Made by a program: the position numbers and the translations under genes. 64,000 bases of DNA from Pengzhenrongella sicca (GTDB lineage Bacteria; Actinomycetota; Actinomycetes; Actinomycetales; Cellulomonadaceae). Location: NCBI RefSeq assembly GCF_017569225.1, contig NZ_CP071868.1, positions 2,356,001 through 2,420,000 of the forward strand. Direction: 5' to 3'. Within the stretch, counting starts at the first letter, position 1. Each line of letters starts with the position of its first letter. This document shows positions 24,710-33,870 of the stretch, in pieces. The notes under the pieces were generated by a model. That model saw only the letters and a program-made list of their open reading frames with translations. It searched no databases and was not told the origin of the DNA.

Positions 24710-25596
24710 CCCGGCCGCCCGTCGCCCTGACGATCGCTGGCTCCGACCCCTCGGGCGGCGCCGGGATCCAGGCGGACCTGAAGACGTTCTCGGCGCTGGG
24801 CGTGTACGGGACCGCGGTGCTGACCGCCCTCACCGCGCAGAGCACCCGGGGCGTGTCGGGGGTGCACACCGTGCCGCCGCGGTTCGTCCGCGAACAGCTC
24901 GACACCCTGCTCGCCGACGTCCGCCTCGACGCCGTGAAGATCGGCATGCTCGCGACGGCGCCGATCATCGAGGCGGTGACCCAGCTGCTGGCCGAGCGGT
25001 CCCCCGCCGGCGGCGGCGAGCCCGATCCCGTCGTGGTGCTGGACCCGGTGATGGTCGCGACGAGCGGTGCCCGCCTGCTCGACGACGACGCCGTCGCGGC
25101 GATGCGCCGGCTTCTGCCTTACGCGTCGGTCGTGACCCCGAACCTGCCCGAGTCGGCGGCGCTGCTGGACGTCGCCGAGGCCGGTGACCTCGACGCGATG
25201 CGCGCCCAGGCGCATGCGCTGCGCGAGCTCGGCGCGCGGCGGGTGCTGCTCAAGGGCGGGCACCTGCGCGGGCCGGACGCCACCGACCTCTGGCTCGACG
25301 CCGCGGGCGAGCGCCTCCTGCACGCGCCGCGCGTGCCGACCCGGAACACGCACGGCACCGGGTGCACCCTCTCCTCGGCCATCGCCGCGCTTGCGGCCCA
25401 CGCGACAGCCCCGCTCGCGGCTGGCGTAGCGACCGCGCCAGCGGCGCCCGCAGCAGCCGCGCGCCCGCTGGACTGGCCCGGCGTCGTCGACGAGGCGAAG
25501 CGCTGGCTCACGGGCGCCCTCGCCGCGGCGGACACGCTCGAGATCGGGGCCGGCCCCGGCCCGGTGCACCACTTCTACGAGGCCTGGCGGACCTGA
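24706..25596 (+). CDS. thiD: HMP/HMP-P kinase
   Basis: A 296-residue bifunctional hydroxymethylpyrimidine kinase. Signatures: [56 protein letters not shown] and [15 protein letters not shown] low-complexity Ala/Pro insertion ([18 protein letters not shown]) lies near residue 245. It overlaps thiE by ATGA and closes the salvage operon, which together with the ECF importer takes up and rebuilds thiamin from precursors. Confidence 0.95.
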   Translation: MTRPPVALTIAGSDPSGGAGIQADLKTFSALGVYGTAVLTALTAQSTRGVSGVHTVPPRFVREQLDTLLADVRLDAVKIGMLATAPIIEAVTQLLAERSPAGGGEPDPVVVLDPVMVATSGARLLDDDAVAAMRRLLPYASVVTPNLPESAALLDVAEAGDLDAMRAQAHALRELGARRVLLKGGHLRGPDATDLWLDAAGERLLHAPRVPTRNTHGTGCTLSSAIAALAAHATAPLAAGVATAPAAPAAAARPLDWPGVVDEAKRWLTGALAAADTLEIGAGPGPVHHFYEAWRT

Positions 25597-25758
25597 ACGG
25601 CACGGGAGTCCGCGGGCGCGGACAGCGCACCCGATTCGCTCACGAAGTGCGTGCGGCGGCCGATCATCCATCAAGAAGTCCCCCGCGACCCGGGCCGCAC
25701 CGATGCGGAACGGTCGATCCCCGAGGGACCACGCCCACGAACCGGCAGGTGGTCAACG

Positions 25759-27192
25759 ATGCTCGGCACAGACAGCGATCGGGAGCTCACGGCCGGCGTC
25801 GACGGCGTCGCCGACCAGACGGCCGCCGACCAGGAGTTCGCCGACACGGAGTTCGCCGATCTCCTCGACCGGCGCGCGGTCGACGTCGTGTTCCTGCCCA
25901 TCCTCGACCTGCACTCGGGGCAGGTCGTCGGCCTCGAGGCGCTCGCGCGCGGGCCGGTCGGCACGCAGTTCGCCAGCCCCCAGGCCCTCTTCGACGCGGG
26001 CCGGCGCACCGGGCGGGTCGCCGAGCTCGACTGGGTGTGCCGCACGGCGGCCTTCGGAGCCGTCCTCGACGCTGGGGTCCCACCGGCGATGTCGTTGTTC
26101 GTCAACGTCGAGGCTCAGGCGGTCGGGTCCCCGTGCCCGCCCGACCTCGCGCACCTCGCGACGCGGGCCGAGTCGATGCTCCGGGTATTCGTCGAGGTCA
26201 ACGATCGGACCGTGGCGGCCGACCCGGCGGGTGTGCTCAGCGCGGTCGATCGCGCACGCGAGATGGGCTGGGGCGTCGCGATCGACGACGTCGGCGCGAG
26301 CCGAGCGCCGCTGACGCTGCTGCCGATCATCCAGGCCGACGTCGTCAAGCTCGACCTGCGCCGGCTTGCCGGGGCCTCGCCCGCCGACTCGACGGCCGTC
26401 GTGAGCAGCCTCCTGCGCTACGTGGAGCGGTCCGGTGCCGCGCTCATCGTGGAAGGGATCGAGAGCGAGGCCGACGCCACGTGGGCCCGCGCGCTCGGCG
26501 CCAGCTACGGCCAGGGCTTCCATCTCGGCGCGCCCGGGCCGCTCAAGATGCACTACGCCGCGCCGCTGACCCCTGTCGGCCTGATCACGATCACCCCGCT
26601 CGACCTCGAGATCGCCTCGCCGTTCGAGCTGATGAGCGACCGTCCGCACGAGACGATGCGCGCGGAGCTCCTCGACCGGCTCGCGCTGCTACTCGCCTAC
26701 GGCGCGCACTCGACGGGTGCCTGGCCGATCTTCCTGATCGGCATGGGCCGCGAGGGCGCACTCCCCGTCCAGCTGAGCCAGTCCGGGATCCCGGCCGAGA
26801 CGCTGCTGTTCGTCGCCTTCGGCACCGGGCTCGAGGCCGACGCCGTCCCGAACGTCCGCAGCGTCCGCCTGGGGGGCCGGGACCCACTCGCGGACGAGAA
26901 GTTCGTCGTCGTGCTCGGCGATCGCGCCCCGCTCGGGATCTTCGCCCGGGCCACCACTGACGGCCGCTTCGACGTCGCGGTCACGCAAGACCGCGAGCTC
27001 GTCTACAGCGCTGCCCACCACCTCATCGCGCGCGTCCCCCCGCCCGGCGCGAGCAACCGTGCACTCGGGGTTCTGCTCGCGACGGGACCCGCCGACGACG
27101 CCCGCGCTGAGGACCGCTCCACCGCCGGGGTGCCCACGGCGGTGGTATCCGCGGCGAAGCGCGGGTGGCGTGCCCGCCTCGGCGGTCAGTAG
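25759..27192 (+). CDS. EAL-DICT protein
   Basis: A 477-residue paralogue of the protein at 18510-19823: acidic N-terminus, EAL domain (about residues 30-275), DICT domain (about 285-440) and a disordered tail. EAL residues visible: Glu in LEALARG, Asn in FVNVE, Glu in FVEVND, IDDVG, Lys in VVKLD, Glu in VEGIES, Gln in YGQGF. The site is nearly complete, with ITE changed to VND. ATG 25759 follows CAGGTGG. The 160 bases upstream show no clear riboswitch. Probably a cyclic di-GMP phosphodiesterase or sensor. Confidence 0.85.
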   Translation: MLGTDSDRELTAGVDGVADQTAADQEFADTEFADLLDRRAVDVVFLPILDLHSGQVVGLEALARGPVGTQFASPQALFDAGRRTGRVAELDWVCRTAAFGAVLDAGVPPAMSLFVNVEAQAVGSPCPPDLAHLATRAESMLRVFVEVNDRTVAADPAGVLSAVDRAREMGWGVAIDDVGASRAPLTLLPIIQADVVKLDLRRLAGASPADSTAVVSSLLRYVERSGAALIVEGIESEADATWARALGASYGQGFHLGAPGPLKMHYAAPLTPVGLITITPLDLEIASPFELMSDRPHETMRAELLDRLALLLAYGAHSTGAWPIFLIGMGREGALPVQLSQSGIPAETLLFVAFGTGLEADAVPNVRSVRLGGRDPLADEKFVVVLGDRAPLGIFARATTDGRFDVAVTQDRELVYSAAHHLIARVPPPGASNRALGVLLATGPADDARAEDRSTAGVPTAVVSAAKRGWRARLGGQ

Positions 27193-27193
27193 C

Positions 27194-27213
27194 CCAGCCC
27201 CCGCGACGGCTGG
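27194..27213. terminator. Hairpin between convergent genes
   Basis: CCAGCC and GGCTGG form a 6-bp stem with an eight-base loop directly after the EAL-DICT stop and before the convergent hypothetical gene's stop. No T-run. Confidence 0.35.
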
Positions 27214-27234
27214 CGACCGCTGGCGACTGCGCCG

Positions 27235-27642
27235 CTAGAGGGCCCGGACCCGGTTGTTGCGGGCGTCGTGCGTGAGCTCGGCCCGCCCGAGCGCCTCGAG
27301 CAGCGGGGGCAGGTACATCCCGAACCGCCCCCGGTACCCGGCCCGCAGGCCGTACCAGCCGCCGACCGGATTGTCCCGCGACCGTCCCCACGCCTCGACG
27401 GTGCCCGGCGCGGCGGGCTTCTTCTCGTCCGCGGCCCCGAGCGGGACCCAGTCCCCCTGCTCGACGAGCCAGGCGTGCAGGTCCTCGATCGCGCGCAGCC
27501 GATACCGCAGGGTCGTCGCGCCGACCTGGCACACGAGCGTCGGCGGGTCGGCCGCGACGTCGCGGTGCATGGTGTAGCCGGAGGTGCCCGGCGCCGTCGT
27601 GAGCACCCAGGGGTCGTCCGCCGTACCGCTGCCGATCGTCAT
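27235..27642 (-). CDS. Conserved hypothetical protein (135 aa)
   Basis: A 135-residue soluble protein without signal or membrane segment. The composition (DDPWVLTTAPGTSGYTMHRD at the N-terminus, LRAIEDLHAWLVEQGDWVPL in the middle, NPVGGWYGLRAGYRGRFGMY toward the end) suggests a compact alpha/beta protein of an actinobacterial family of unknown function. It stands alone between two c-di-GMP genes; no role is inferred. Confidence 0.75.
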   Translation of the reverse strand: MTIGSGTADDPWVLTTAPGTSGYTMHRDVAADPPTLVCQVGATTLRYRLRAIEDLHAWLVEQGDWVPLGAADEKKPAAPGTVEAWGRSRDNPVGGWYGLRAGYRGRFGMYLPPLLEALGRAELTHDARNNRVRAL

Positions 27643-27752
27643 CGCATCTCACCCGTTCGTCGGTCGGTGCCTACGCCGCGGCGGCTCGCCGCGCCTGACG
27701 TCAAACCTAGCCACGAAACCAGCGGCGTGGCCTCGTTCGGCACGGACGGGGC

Positions 27753-30107
27753 TCAGAACGGTCGGGGCTGCGGGATCTCCACGCCTGTGAGCGCGACGAG
27801 GCCTGGCCAGCTCGCGCACCACCGGTCGAACGCGTCGACGGGCAGCGGCCGGGACAGGTGGTAGCCCTGCGCGACGTCGCAGGTGAACGAGGTCAGGCCC
27901 GTCAGGATCGCGGCGCTCTCGACGCCCTCGGCGACCGCGCTGAGGCCGAGGTTGTGGCCGAGCTCGATCACGCTGCGCACGATCAGGCTGTTGCTGGTGT
28001 CGGTGTCCATGGTCGTGACATACGACAGGTCGATCTTGAGCTCGGTGACCGGCAGGTGCTTGAGCTGCCCGAGACTCGTGTACCCGGCGCCGAAGTCGTC
28101 GATGGCGATCTCGATCCCCTGCTCGGCGATCCGCTCGAGCAGCTCGCGCGCGCGCTTGGGGTCCGTCATGATCGCGCTCTCCGTGACCTCGAGCGTGAGC
28201 CAGCGCGCCGGGACGCCATGCTCGGCGAGCAACTCGGCCACCATCACGTCGAGGCGCTCGTCCAGGAGGTTGCGCGCCGAGAGGTTGACTGCGAGCTTGA
28301 GCGGCGACCCATTGTCGATCCACCGGCGCTGCTGCAGCAGCGCGAGGTTCAGCACGTGCCTGGTCAAGGGGCCGATCAGGCCGGTGTTCTCGGCGAGCGG
28401 GATGAACTCCGACGGCGGGATGAGGCCGCGCTCCGGGTGCTGCCAGCGCACGAGGGCCTCGGCGCCGCACACCTCGCCGGTGCTGAGGCTGACCTTCGGC
28501 TGGTAGTGCAGCACCAGCTCGTCGCCGCGCAGCGCCCGCCGCAGGTCGCCGAGCAGGGCCAGGCGAGTGGGACTGTGCTCGTCGCCGCCGGGGTCGTACG
28601 CCGAGACGCGCAGGTTGCGCTGCTTCGCGACGTACATCGCGATGTCCGCGCGCTGCATCAGCGTCGTGACGTCGGCGCCGTGCTCGCCCGAGACCACGAC
28701 GCCGATGCTCGCCTCGACGTCCAGCTCGATGCCGTCGACGACGAACGAGCTGGTCAGCGTCGCCTGGAGCGTGTGCGCCACCTCCATGGCCGCGTCCAGG
28801 CCGCCCACGTCCGCGAGCAGGACCGCGAACTCGTCGCCGCCAAGTCGCGCGATCGTGTCGGACGCCCGCAGCGCGCTCTCGAACCGGGTGCCGACCTGGA
28901 CGAGCAGCTGGTCGCCGTAGTGGTGGCCCAGGGTGTCGTTAATCTCCTTGAACCGGTCGAGGTCGATCAGGAGCAGGCCGACGGCGGTCCCGGCCCGGGA
29001 CGCGCTGAGCAGCGCCTGGTCGAAGCGGTCTCCGAGCAGCGCGCGGTTCGGCAGGCCGGTGAGCGAGTCGTGCAGCGCGCGATGCTCCAGCTCGCGCTGC
29101 AGCCGCCGCGGCTCGGTCACGTCGTGCCCGGTCAGCACGAGGCCGCCGATGCCCGCGTCGTCGCCCGGGTCCTGGATCGTCAGCTCGAACGTGCGCCATG
29201 CGCCGTCGTCGCCCGCGTCGGTCGGCCGGGCCGGCAGCCGTACCTCGAGCACCACCGCCTGCGCACCGGGCCGCACCGACGCCAGCGCAGCGCGCAGCGG
29301 GGCGCGGTCGTCGGGATGCGCGCCGGAGAACAGGTCGAGGCGGTCGTCCGGGCCGGGCCCGTCCCCGCCGAGCCGCCGCTCGGCGGACGGGCTCAGGTAG
29401 TGCGTCGCCCCGGCGTGATCGATCACGACGACGATGTCCGCCGACTGGTCGACCAGCGCGCGGAAGCGTCGCTCGCTTCGGTCGGCCTGCTCAGCGCGGG
29501 TCTCGCCGAGCCGTCGGCGGCCCTGCAGCGCGGCGGCGGCCACCGCGAGCACGAGGGCCGACAGCGCGGCGAGGTCGCTGGCGACCTTGGCCCGGGCGGC
29601 GGCGTCGACGACGGCGCGCTCCGCGCTGCCGACCAACGCGAGCGCCGACTGGAGCGCGGGCTCGACCGTGACCTGGCCCTGCGCCAGCGCCTCGGCCGCC
29701 TGCCCGTCAGCGAGCCGGTCCATCTCGACGTCGACGGCGGCGGCGTAGGCGTCGTGGGCCGCGCGGAGCGCGGACGCGGCCTGCTCGCCGAGCGTGCCCG
29801 CCCGTGCGACCGAGATCGCGTCCTCGGCGCGCGCCCGCGAGGCGGCGAGATCCGCCTCGACGACCTCGACCGTCGTCCGCCCGCCGTCGGCCCGCCACCT
29901 GATCGCATCCTGGACCCGCAGCTCCGTGGCGAGTGTCCCGAGGGAGCGCTCCGTGCGCGTGCTCTCGGCGCCCGCGCGCGTGAAGTACGCCGCGCCGGCG
30001 ACCGCGAGGGCGACCAGCACGACCACGATCATCGCGGTCGAGACGGCGTTTCGCCGCGCTGACGGGCCGGCGAAGGGCTCGCCAGCTGTCCGCGCGGATG
30101 GAGACAT
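27753..30107 (-). CDS. Membrane PAS-GGDEF-EAL cyclic di-GMP enzyme
   Basis: A 784-residue membrane protein. Helix 1 is at about residues 21-41. A helical extracytoplasmic sensor region follows to about 175, helix 2 is about 178-195, and a PAS domain spans about 210-330. The GGDEF domain is intact (GGDEF 423-427) with the inhibitory RxxD site five residues before it (RASD 414-417). The EAL domain has EALVRW, VNLS, LEVTES, IDDFG, LKID, AEGVES and AQGYH. Both activities therefore look possible. ATG 30107 is chosen as the residue where the signal-anchor region begins; upstream in-frame codons enter the hrpB gene. It lies 44 bases after hrpB on the same strand. Confidence 0.93.
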   Translation of the reverse strand: MSPSARTAGEPFAGPSARRNAVSTAMIVVVLVALAVAGAAYFTRAGAESTRTERSLGTLATELRVQDAIRWRADGGRTTVEVVEADLAASRARAEDAISVARAGTLGEQAASALRAAHDAYAAAVDVEMDRLADGQAAEALAQGQVTVEPALQSALALVGSAERAVVDAAARAKVASDLAALSALVLAVAAAALQGRRRLGETRAEQADRSERRFRALVDQSADIVVVIDHAGATHYLSPSAERRLGGDGPGPDDRLDLFSGAHPDDRAPLRAALASVRPGAQAVVLEVRLPARPTDAGDDGAWRTFELTIQDPGDDAGIGGLVLTGHDVTEPRRLQRELEHRALHDSLTGLPNRALLGDRFDQALLSASRAGTAVGLLLIDLDRFKEINDTLGHHYGDQLLVQVGTRFESALRASDTIARLGGDEFAVLLADVGGLDAAMEVAHTLQATLTSSFVVDGIELDVEASIGVVVSGEHGADVTTLMQRADIAMYVAKQRNLRVSAYDPGGDEHSPTRLALLGDLRRALRGDELVLHYQPKVSLSTGEVCGAEALVRWQHPERGLIPPSEFIPLAENTGLIGPLTRHVLNLALLQQRRWIDNGSPLKLAVNLSARNLLDERLDVMVAELLAEHGVPARWLTLEVTESAIMTDPKRARELLERIAEQGIEIAIDDFGAGYTSLGQLKHLPVTELKIDLSYVTTMDTDTSNSLIVRSVIELGHNLGLSAVAEGVESAAILTGLTSFTCDVAQGYHLSRPLPVDAFDRWCASWPGLVALTGVEIPQPRPF

Positions 30108-30151
30108 ACTCAAGCCATCGGTCACCTGCGCCGACACCTGAAGGCAATTCC

Positions 30152-32683
30152 CTAATGCCGTGCGATTCCACCCGTTCGGGTCGCCGTGGCGGTCAGCGGG
30201 TCGTCGGGCCACGCGTGCCGCGGGTAACGCCGCCGCAGCTCGCCGCGGACCTGCGGGTACCCGGTACGCCAGAACGACGCGAGGTCGGCGGTCACGGCGA
30301 CCGGCCGCCGGGCCGGCGAGAGCAGGTGCAGCACCAGCGGCACCCGGCCGGCCGCGATCCGCGGCGTGGCCGTCCACCCGAACACATCCTGGATCCGGAC
30401 CGCGAGCACGGGCTCGTCCGCCGTGTAGTCGACCGCCACCTTCGCGCCGCTCGCCGCGGTGACCCGCTCGGGGGCGAGCTCGTCCAGCCGGCCCGCCTCC
30501 GGCCACGGCAGCAGCCGGCGCAGGGCGGCGGGCACACCGATCCGCTGCAGGTCCCGTGCGCTACGCACGCGGGCCAGGTCCGGGCCGAGCCAGGCGTCGA
30601 GGGTGCGGGTGAGCGCCTCGTCGCCGACGTCCGGCCACGGTGGCCCGAACGTCGCGTGCAGGAACGCCAGCCTCCGCCGCAGCGTCGTTGCCGCCGCCGA
30701 CCAGGGCAGCAGGCCCAGCCCGTCGCGGTCCAGCCCGACGCGCACGGCCGCCGCGACCAGCGCCCGGGGCGGATCCGGCAGCGGGGCCGACGCCAGCTCG
30801 ATCGCCCCGAGCCAGCTGATGCGCCGCGCGACCACCGTGCCGCCGTCCCACCCGACGTGATCCTCGTCGCGCAGCAGGAAGGGCGCGGCCTCGAGCGCCA
30901 GGGACTCGTCGATCGGCGCCGCGGACCGCACGACGGCGTCCCGCCGCCCGGCGCCGCGATCGGCGTCGGCGATCGCGAGCCACCCCAGGCCCGTGAGCGG
31001 GCTCCCGGCCGCGAGCACGGCGCCCGTTCCCGAGGCCATCAGGTACGCGGAGCCGCTCGAGCGCAGCCGGGCGATCCGATCCGGGTGCGCGAGGGCGACG
31101 ACGAGCCCGACGGCGAGGTCGTCCGTGAGGTGTTCGGTGCCGCGATCGGTGCCGTGGGCGGCGCGGCCCCGGCTCGCGGGGACCGCGGCCCGCAACCGGC
31201 GGGTCTGCTCGGCCCACGCGGCGGCGTCCGGGCCGCCGCGGCGCAGGCTCCGCAGCGCCGCGACGAGGTCGCCGCCCGGCGCGCGCACGTCGTCGGCGAG
31301 CACGGCCACGATCTCGGCGGCGCGGCGCGGCCCGAGGACCGCCGCGCCGTCGAGCAGCGCACGGGCGAGCCGCGGGTCGGCGCCGACGCCGGCGATGGTC
31401 CGGCCGCGCGGCGTCACGGCGCCGGCCGGGCCAACCGCGCCGATCCCGACGAGGACGGCCCGGGCGGCCGCCATCGCGGGGGCCGGCGGCGGGTCCATGA
31501 GCGCGAGCCCGGTGCCGTCCGGGCTGCCCCAGCAGGCGAGGTCGAGCGCGAACGAGGTGAGGTCCGCCGTCGCGATCTCGGGCTCGGGATGCTCCGGCAG
31601 GCGCGCGTGGTCGCCCTCGGACCAGCAGCGATAGACCGCCCCGGGCGCCTCGCGCCCGGCCCGGCCCGCGCGCTGCGTCGCGCCCGCCCGGCTCACGCTG
31701 ACGGTCACGAGCCCCGCGAGCCCGCGGCGGTGGTCCGTGCGCGGCTGGCGAGCGAGGCCGGCGTCGACCACGACGCGGACCCCCGGGACGGTCAGCGAGG
31801 ACTCGGCCACCGCGGTCGAGACCACGACCCGGCGGCGCGTGCCCTGGGTCAGCGCGAGGTCCTGCTCGCGGTGCGAGAGCCGGCCGTGCAGCGGGCGAAC
31901 GTCGGCGCCGACGCCGGCGAGCCGGCGCGCGACCTGCATGACCTCCCCCGCGCCCGGGAGGAACACGAGGACGTCGCCGACCTGCTCGGCCAGGGCCCGC
32001 CGCACGCACGCGGCGACGTGGTCGAGGAAGCCCGGGGTGACGCCGCGGTCGTCGGACCGCGCGACGCGCGGCGGCGGCGGGCACCAGAGCTCGGCCACGG
32101 GGTGCAGCGACCCCCGGACGGCGATCATCGGCGCTCCGGCGGCGCCGCCGAGCAAGTCGGCCGTGCGCTCGGCCTCGACGGTGGCCGACATGGCCACGAG
32201 GGCGAGGTCGTCGCGCAGGTTCGCCCGGACGTCCACGAGCAGCGCGAGCGCGAGGTCGCCGTCCAGGTGGCGCTCGTGCACCTCGTCGAGGACGACTCCC
32301 CCGGTGCCCGGCAGGTCGGGGTCCCGCTGGAGCCGCCGCAGCAGCACGCCGGTGGTCACGAACTCGACCCGGGTCGCGGCGCCGCCGCGGTGCTCCCCGC
32401 GGACGGCGTACCCGACGCTCTCGCCGACCGGCTCGCCCAGCAGGTACGCCAGCCGGCGCGCCGCCGCGCGCGCCGCGATCCGCCGCGGCTGGGTCACGAC
32501 GACGCGGCCGGCCACCAGCGCGGCGAGCGCGGGCGGCACGAGCGTCGTCTTGCCGGTGCCGGGCGGCGCCTGCAGCACGGCGGTGCCGCCCGCGCCGATC
32601 GCGGCGACGAGCTCGGCGAGCCCGGACCGGACCGGCAGGTCGGGCGGGGCGGCGAGCAGCCGGCTGATCGGGTCCTCGAGCAC
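30152..32683 (-). CDS. hrpB: ATP-dependent helicase HrpB
   Basis: An 843-residue DEAH/RHA helicase. Walker A is APPGTGKTT, motif Ia TQPRRIAARAAARR, DEVH box LDEVHERHLD, SAT motif MSATVE, and motif VI QRAGRAGRE. The C-terminal HrpB domain ends with the LYPRHAWP-like segment (RRYPRHAWPDDP). The cellular role of HrpB is poorly known (RNA metabolism, mRNA handling). GTG start; a CAGACT box seven bases ahead may make it leaderless. Same strand as ppk2 upstream. Confidence 0.93.
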   Translation of the reverse strand: MLEDPISRLLAAPPDLPVRSGLAELVAAIGAGGTAVLQAPPGTGKTTLVPPALAALVAGRVVVTQPRRIAARAAARRLAYLLGEPVGESVGYAVRGEHRGGAATRVEFVTTGVLLRRLQRDPDLPGTGGVVLDEVHERHLDGDLALALLVDVRANLRDDLALVAMSATVEAERTADLLGGAAGAPMIAVRGSLHPVAELWCPPPPRVARSDDRGVTPGFLDHVAACVRRALAEQVGDVLVFLPGAGEVMQVARRLAGVGADVRPLHGRLSHREQDLALTQGTRRRVVVSTAVAESSLTVPGVRVVVDAGLARQPRTDHRRGLAGLVTVSVSRAGATQRAGRAGREAPGAVYRCWSEGDHARLPEHPEPEIATADLTSFALDLACWGSPDGTGLALMDPPPAPAMAAARAVLVGIGAVGPAGAVTPRGRTIAGVGADPRLARALLDGAAVLGPRRAAEIVAVLADDVRAPGGDLVAALRSLRRGGPDAAAWAEQTRRLRAAVPASRGRAAHGTDRGTEHLTDDLAVGLVVALAHPDRIARLRSSGSAYLMASGTGAVLAAGSPLTGLGWLAIADADRGAGRRDAVVRSAAPIDESLALEAAPFLLRDEDHVGWDGGTVVARRISWLGAIELASAPLPDPPRALVAAAVRVGLDRDGLGLLPWSAAATTLRRRLAFLHATFGPPWPDVGDEALTRTLDAWLGPDLARVRSARDLQRIGVPAALRRLLPWPEAGRLDELAPERVTAASGAKVAVDYTADEPVLAVRIQDVFGWTATPRIAAGRVPLVLHLLSPARRPVAVTADLASFWRTGYPQVRGELRRRYPRHAWPDDPLTATATRTGGIARH

Positions 32684-32703
32684 CCGGTGCAGTCTGCCCC
32701 GTC

Positions 32704-33573
32704 TCAGGCCAGCAGCGAACCGGCGTGGTCGGGGACGTACGTCTGGGTGTCGCGCGGCGGCCGGACGTACCCCGTCGAGGGCGGCCGGGCCGGCAGCGCG
32801 AGCGGCAGGCGCTGGACCTCGGTGTACGGGAGCGTCGAGAGCAGGTGGCTGATCATGTTGATCCGGGCGCGCCGCTTGTCATCGCTCTCGACGACGTACC
32901 AGGGCGCCTCGGGGATGTCCGTGTGCACCATCATCTGGTCCTTCGCGCGCGAGTAGTCCTCCCAGCGGCTGATGGACTCGAGGTCCATCGGCGAGAGCTT
33001 CCAGCGCCGCATCGGGTCGTCCAGCCGCGACCGGAAGCGCGCCTCCTGCTCGGCGTCGCTGACGGAGAACCAGTACTTGCGCAGCAGCACGCCGTCCTCA
33101 ACGAGCATCCGCTCGAAGATCGGGCACTGGTGCAGGAAGCGGTGGTACTCGTCGTTGGTGCAGAACCCCATGACGCGCTCGACGCCGGCCCGGTTGTACC
33201 AGGACCGGTCGAACAGCACGATCTCGCCGGCGGCCGGGAGCTGGTCGACATACCGCTGGAAGTACCACTGGGTGCGCTCGCGGTCGCTCGGCGCGGGCAG
33301 CGCCGCGATCCGCGCGACGCGCGGGTTGAGGTACTGCGTGACGCGCTTGATCGTGCTGCCCTTGCCGGCGGCATCGCGGCCCTCGAACACCACGACGAGC
33401 CGCTTGCCCTCCGCGCGGACCCACTCCTGCATCGTGACGAGCTCGGCCTGGAGCCGGAACAGCTCCTTCTCGTACGGCTTCTTGGGCACGCGACCGGAGG
33501 CTTTGCCGTCCGCGGGCGCGGCCTGCGCTGGCGCGGCCTGCGTGGACGGGGTGCGATCAGCCTTCTTGCCCAT
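32704..33573 (-). CDS. ppk2: Polyphosphate kinase 2
   Basis: A 289-residue PPK2 with an Ala/Pro-rich N-terminal 35 residues. Walker A is GRDAAGKGST, followed by the lid (LPAPSDRERTQWYFQRY) and the Walker B motif VLFDRSWYNRAGVE. It transfers phosphate between polyphosphate and nucleotides; which PPK2 class cannot be decided here. The ATG follows a TAGGCT box by six bases, so it is leaderless. It precedes hrpB by 20 bases and may share its transcript. Confidence 0.94.
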   Translation of the reverse strand: MGKKADRTPSTQAAPAQAAPADGKASGRVPKKPYEKELFRLQAELVTMQEWVRAEGKRLVVVFEGRDAAGKGSTIKRVTQYLNPRVARIAALPAPSDRERTQWYFQRYVDQLPAAGEIVLFDRSWYNRAGVERVMGFCTNDEYHRFLHQCPIFERMLVEDGVLLRKYWFSVSDAEQEARFRSRLDDPMRRWKLSPMDLESISRWEDYSRAKDQMMVHTDIPEAPWYVVESDDKRRARINMISHLLSTLPYTEVQRLPLALPARPPSTGYVRPPRDTQTYVPDHAGSLLA

Positions 33574-33579
33574 CCCGGC

Positions 33580-33585
33580 AGCCTA
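33580..33585 (-). promoter_or_regulatory. -10 box, leaderless ppk2
   Basis: TAGGCT on the minus strand, six bases before the ppk2 ATG. Confidence 0.6.
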
Positions 33586-33639
33586 CGACCGCAGCGGCGC
33601 GGATGTCGGGAAAGCCAAGCCCGGCGTCGGGCACAAAAA

Positions 33640-33709
33640 TCAGATGCCCTCTGGCCTGGGACGGTGTGCCTTGCGACGGACAGACCGACCAGATCATGAG
33701 GGCATCTGA
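33640..33709. repeat. 12-bp perfect inverted repeat, 46-bp spacer
   Basis: TCAGATGCCCTC (33640-33651) and GAGGGCATCTGA (33698-33709) are exact inverse copies in the non-coding gap between ppk2 and the radical SAM gene. The left arm can also pair locally: GGGCA (33629-33633) with TGCCC (33645-33649). An AAAAA tract precedes it. It could be a MITE-like relic, a recombination site or a switchable RNA/DNA structure. No target-site duplication is visible. Confidence 0.75.
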
Positions 33710-33784
33710 CGGGGCCCAGTCTCTCACGCCGCCGGCCAGACCCAGGTCGCGGGACCGGCGAACCCCAGCGGTGCCCGGGTCGAG

Positions 33785-33796
33785 GGACCTAGGTCC
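33785..33796. promoter_or_regulatory. DosR-like palindrome GGACCTAGGTCC
   Basis: A perfect 12-bp palindrome, within GGGACCTAGGTCC, centred 80 bases ahead of the radical SAM gene. It resembles the mycobacterial DosR core GGGACTWWAGTCC with T to C and A to G changes at symmetric positions. Binding by a NarL-family hypoxia regulator is a guess. Confidence 0.4.
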
Positions 33797-33870
33797 GGGC
33801 GCGCGCCGCGCAACCCGGCGAACACTTGCCCGCAGACAAGCGGCCAACGGGCCAGGTCAGAGGGAGCGCG

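Noticed and set aside
25597-25758. Second c-di-GMP riboswitch ahead of the EAL-DICT gene
   Set aside because: The GGCAAACC and GGGACGCA core elements are absent.
30108-30151. Riboswitch in the short gap before the GGDEF-EAL gene
   Set aside because: Only 44 bases, with a superficial ACCGATGG match; no aptamer core.
33621-33640. Intrinsic terminator from hairpin GCCCGGCGTCGGGC plus A-tract
   Set aside because: The A-tract is on the wrong side for a plus-strand terminator, and on the minus strand the T-run precedes the hairpin.
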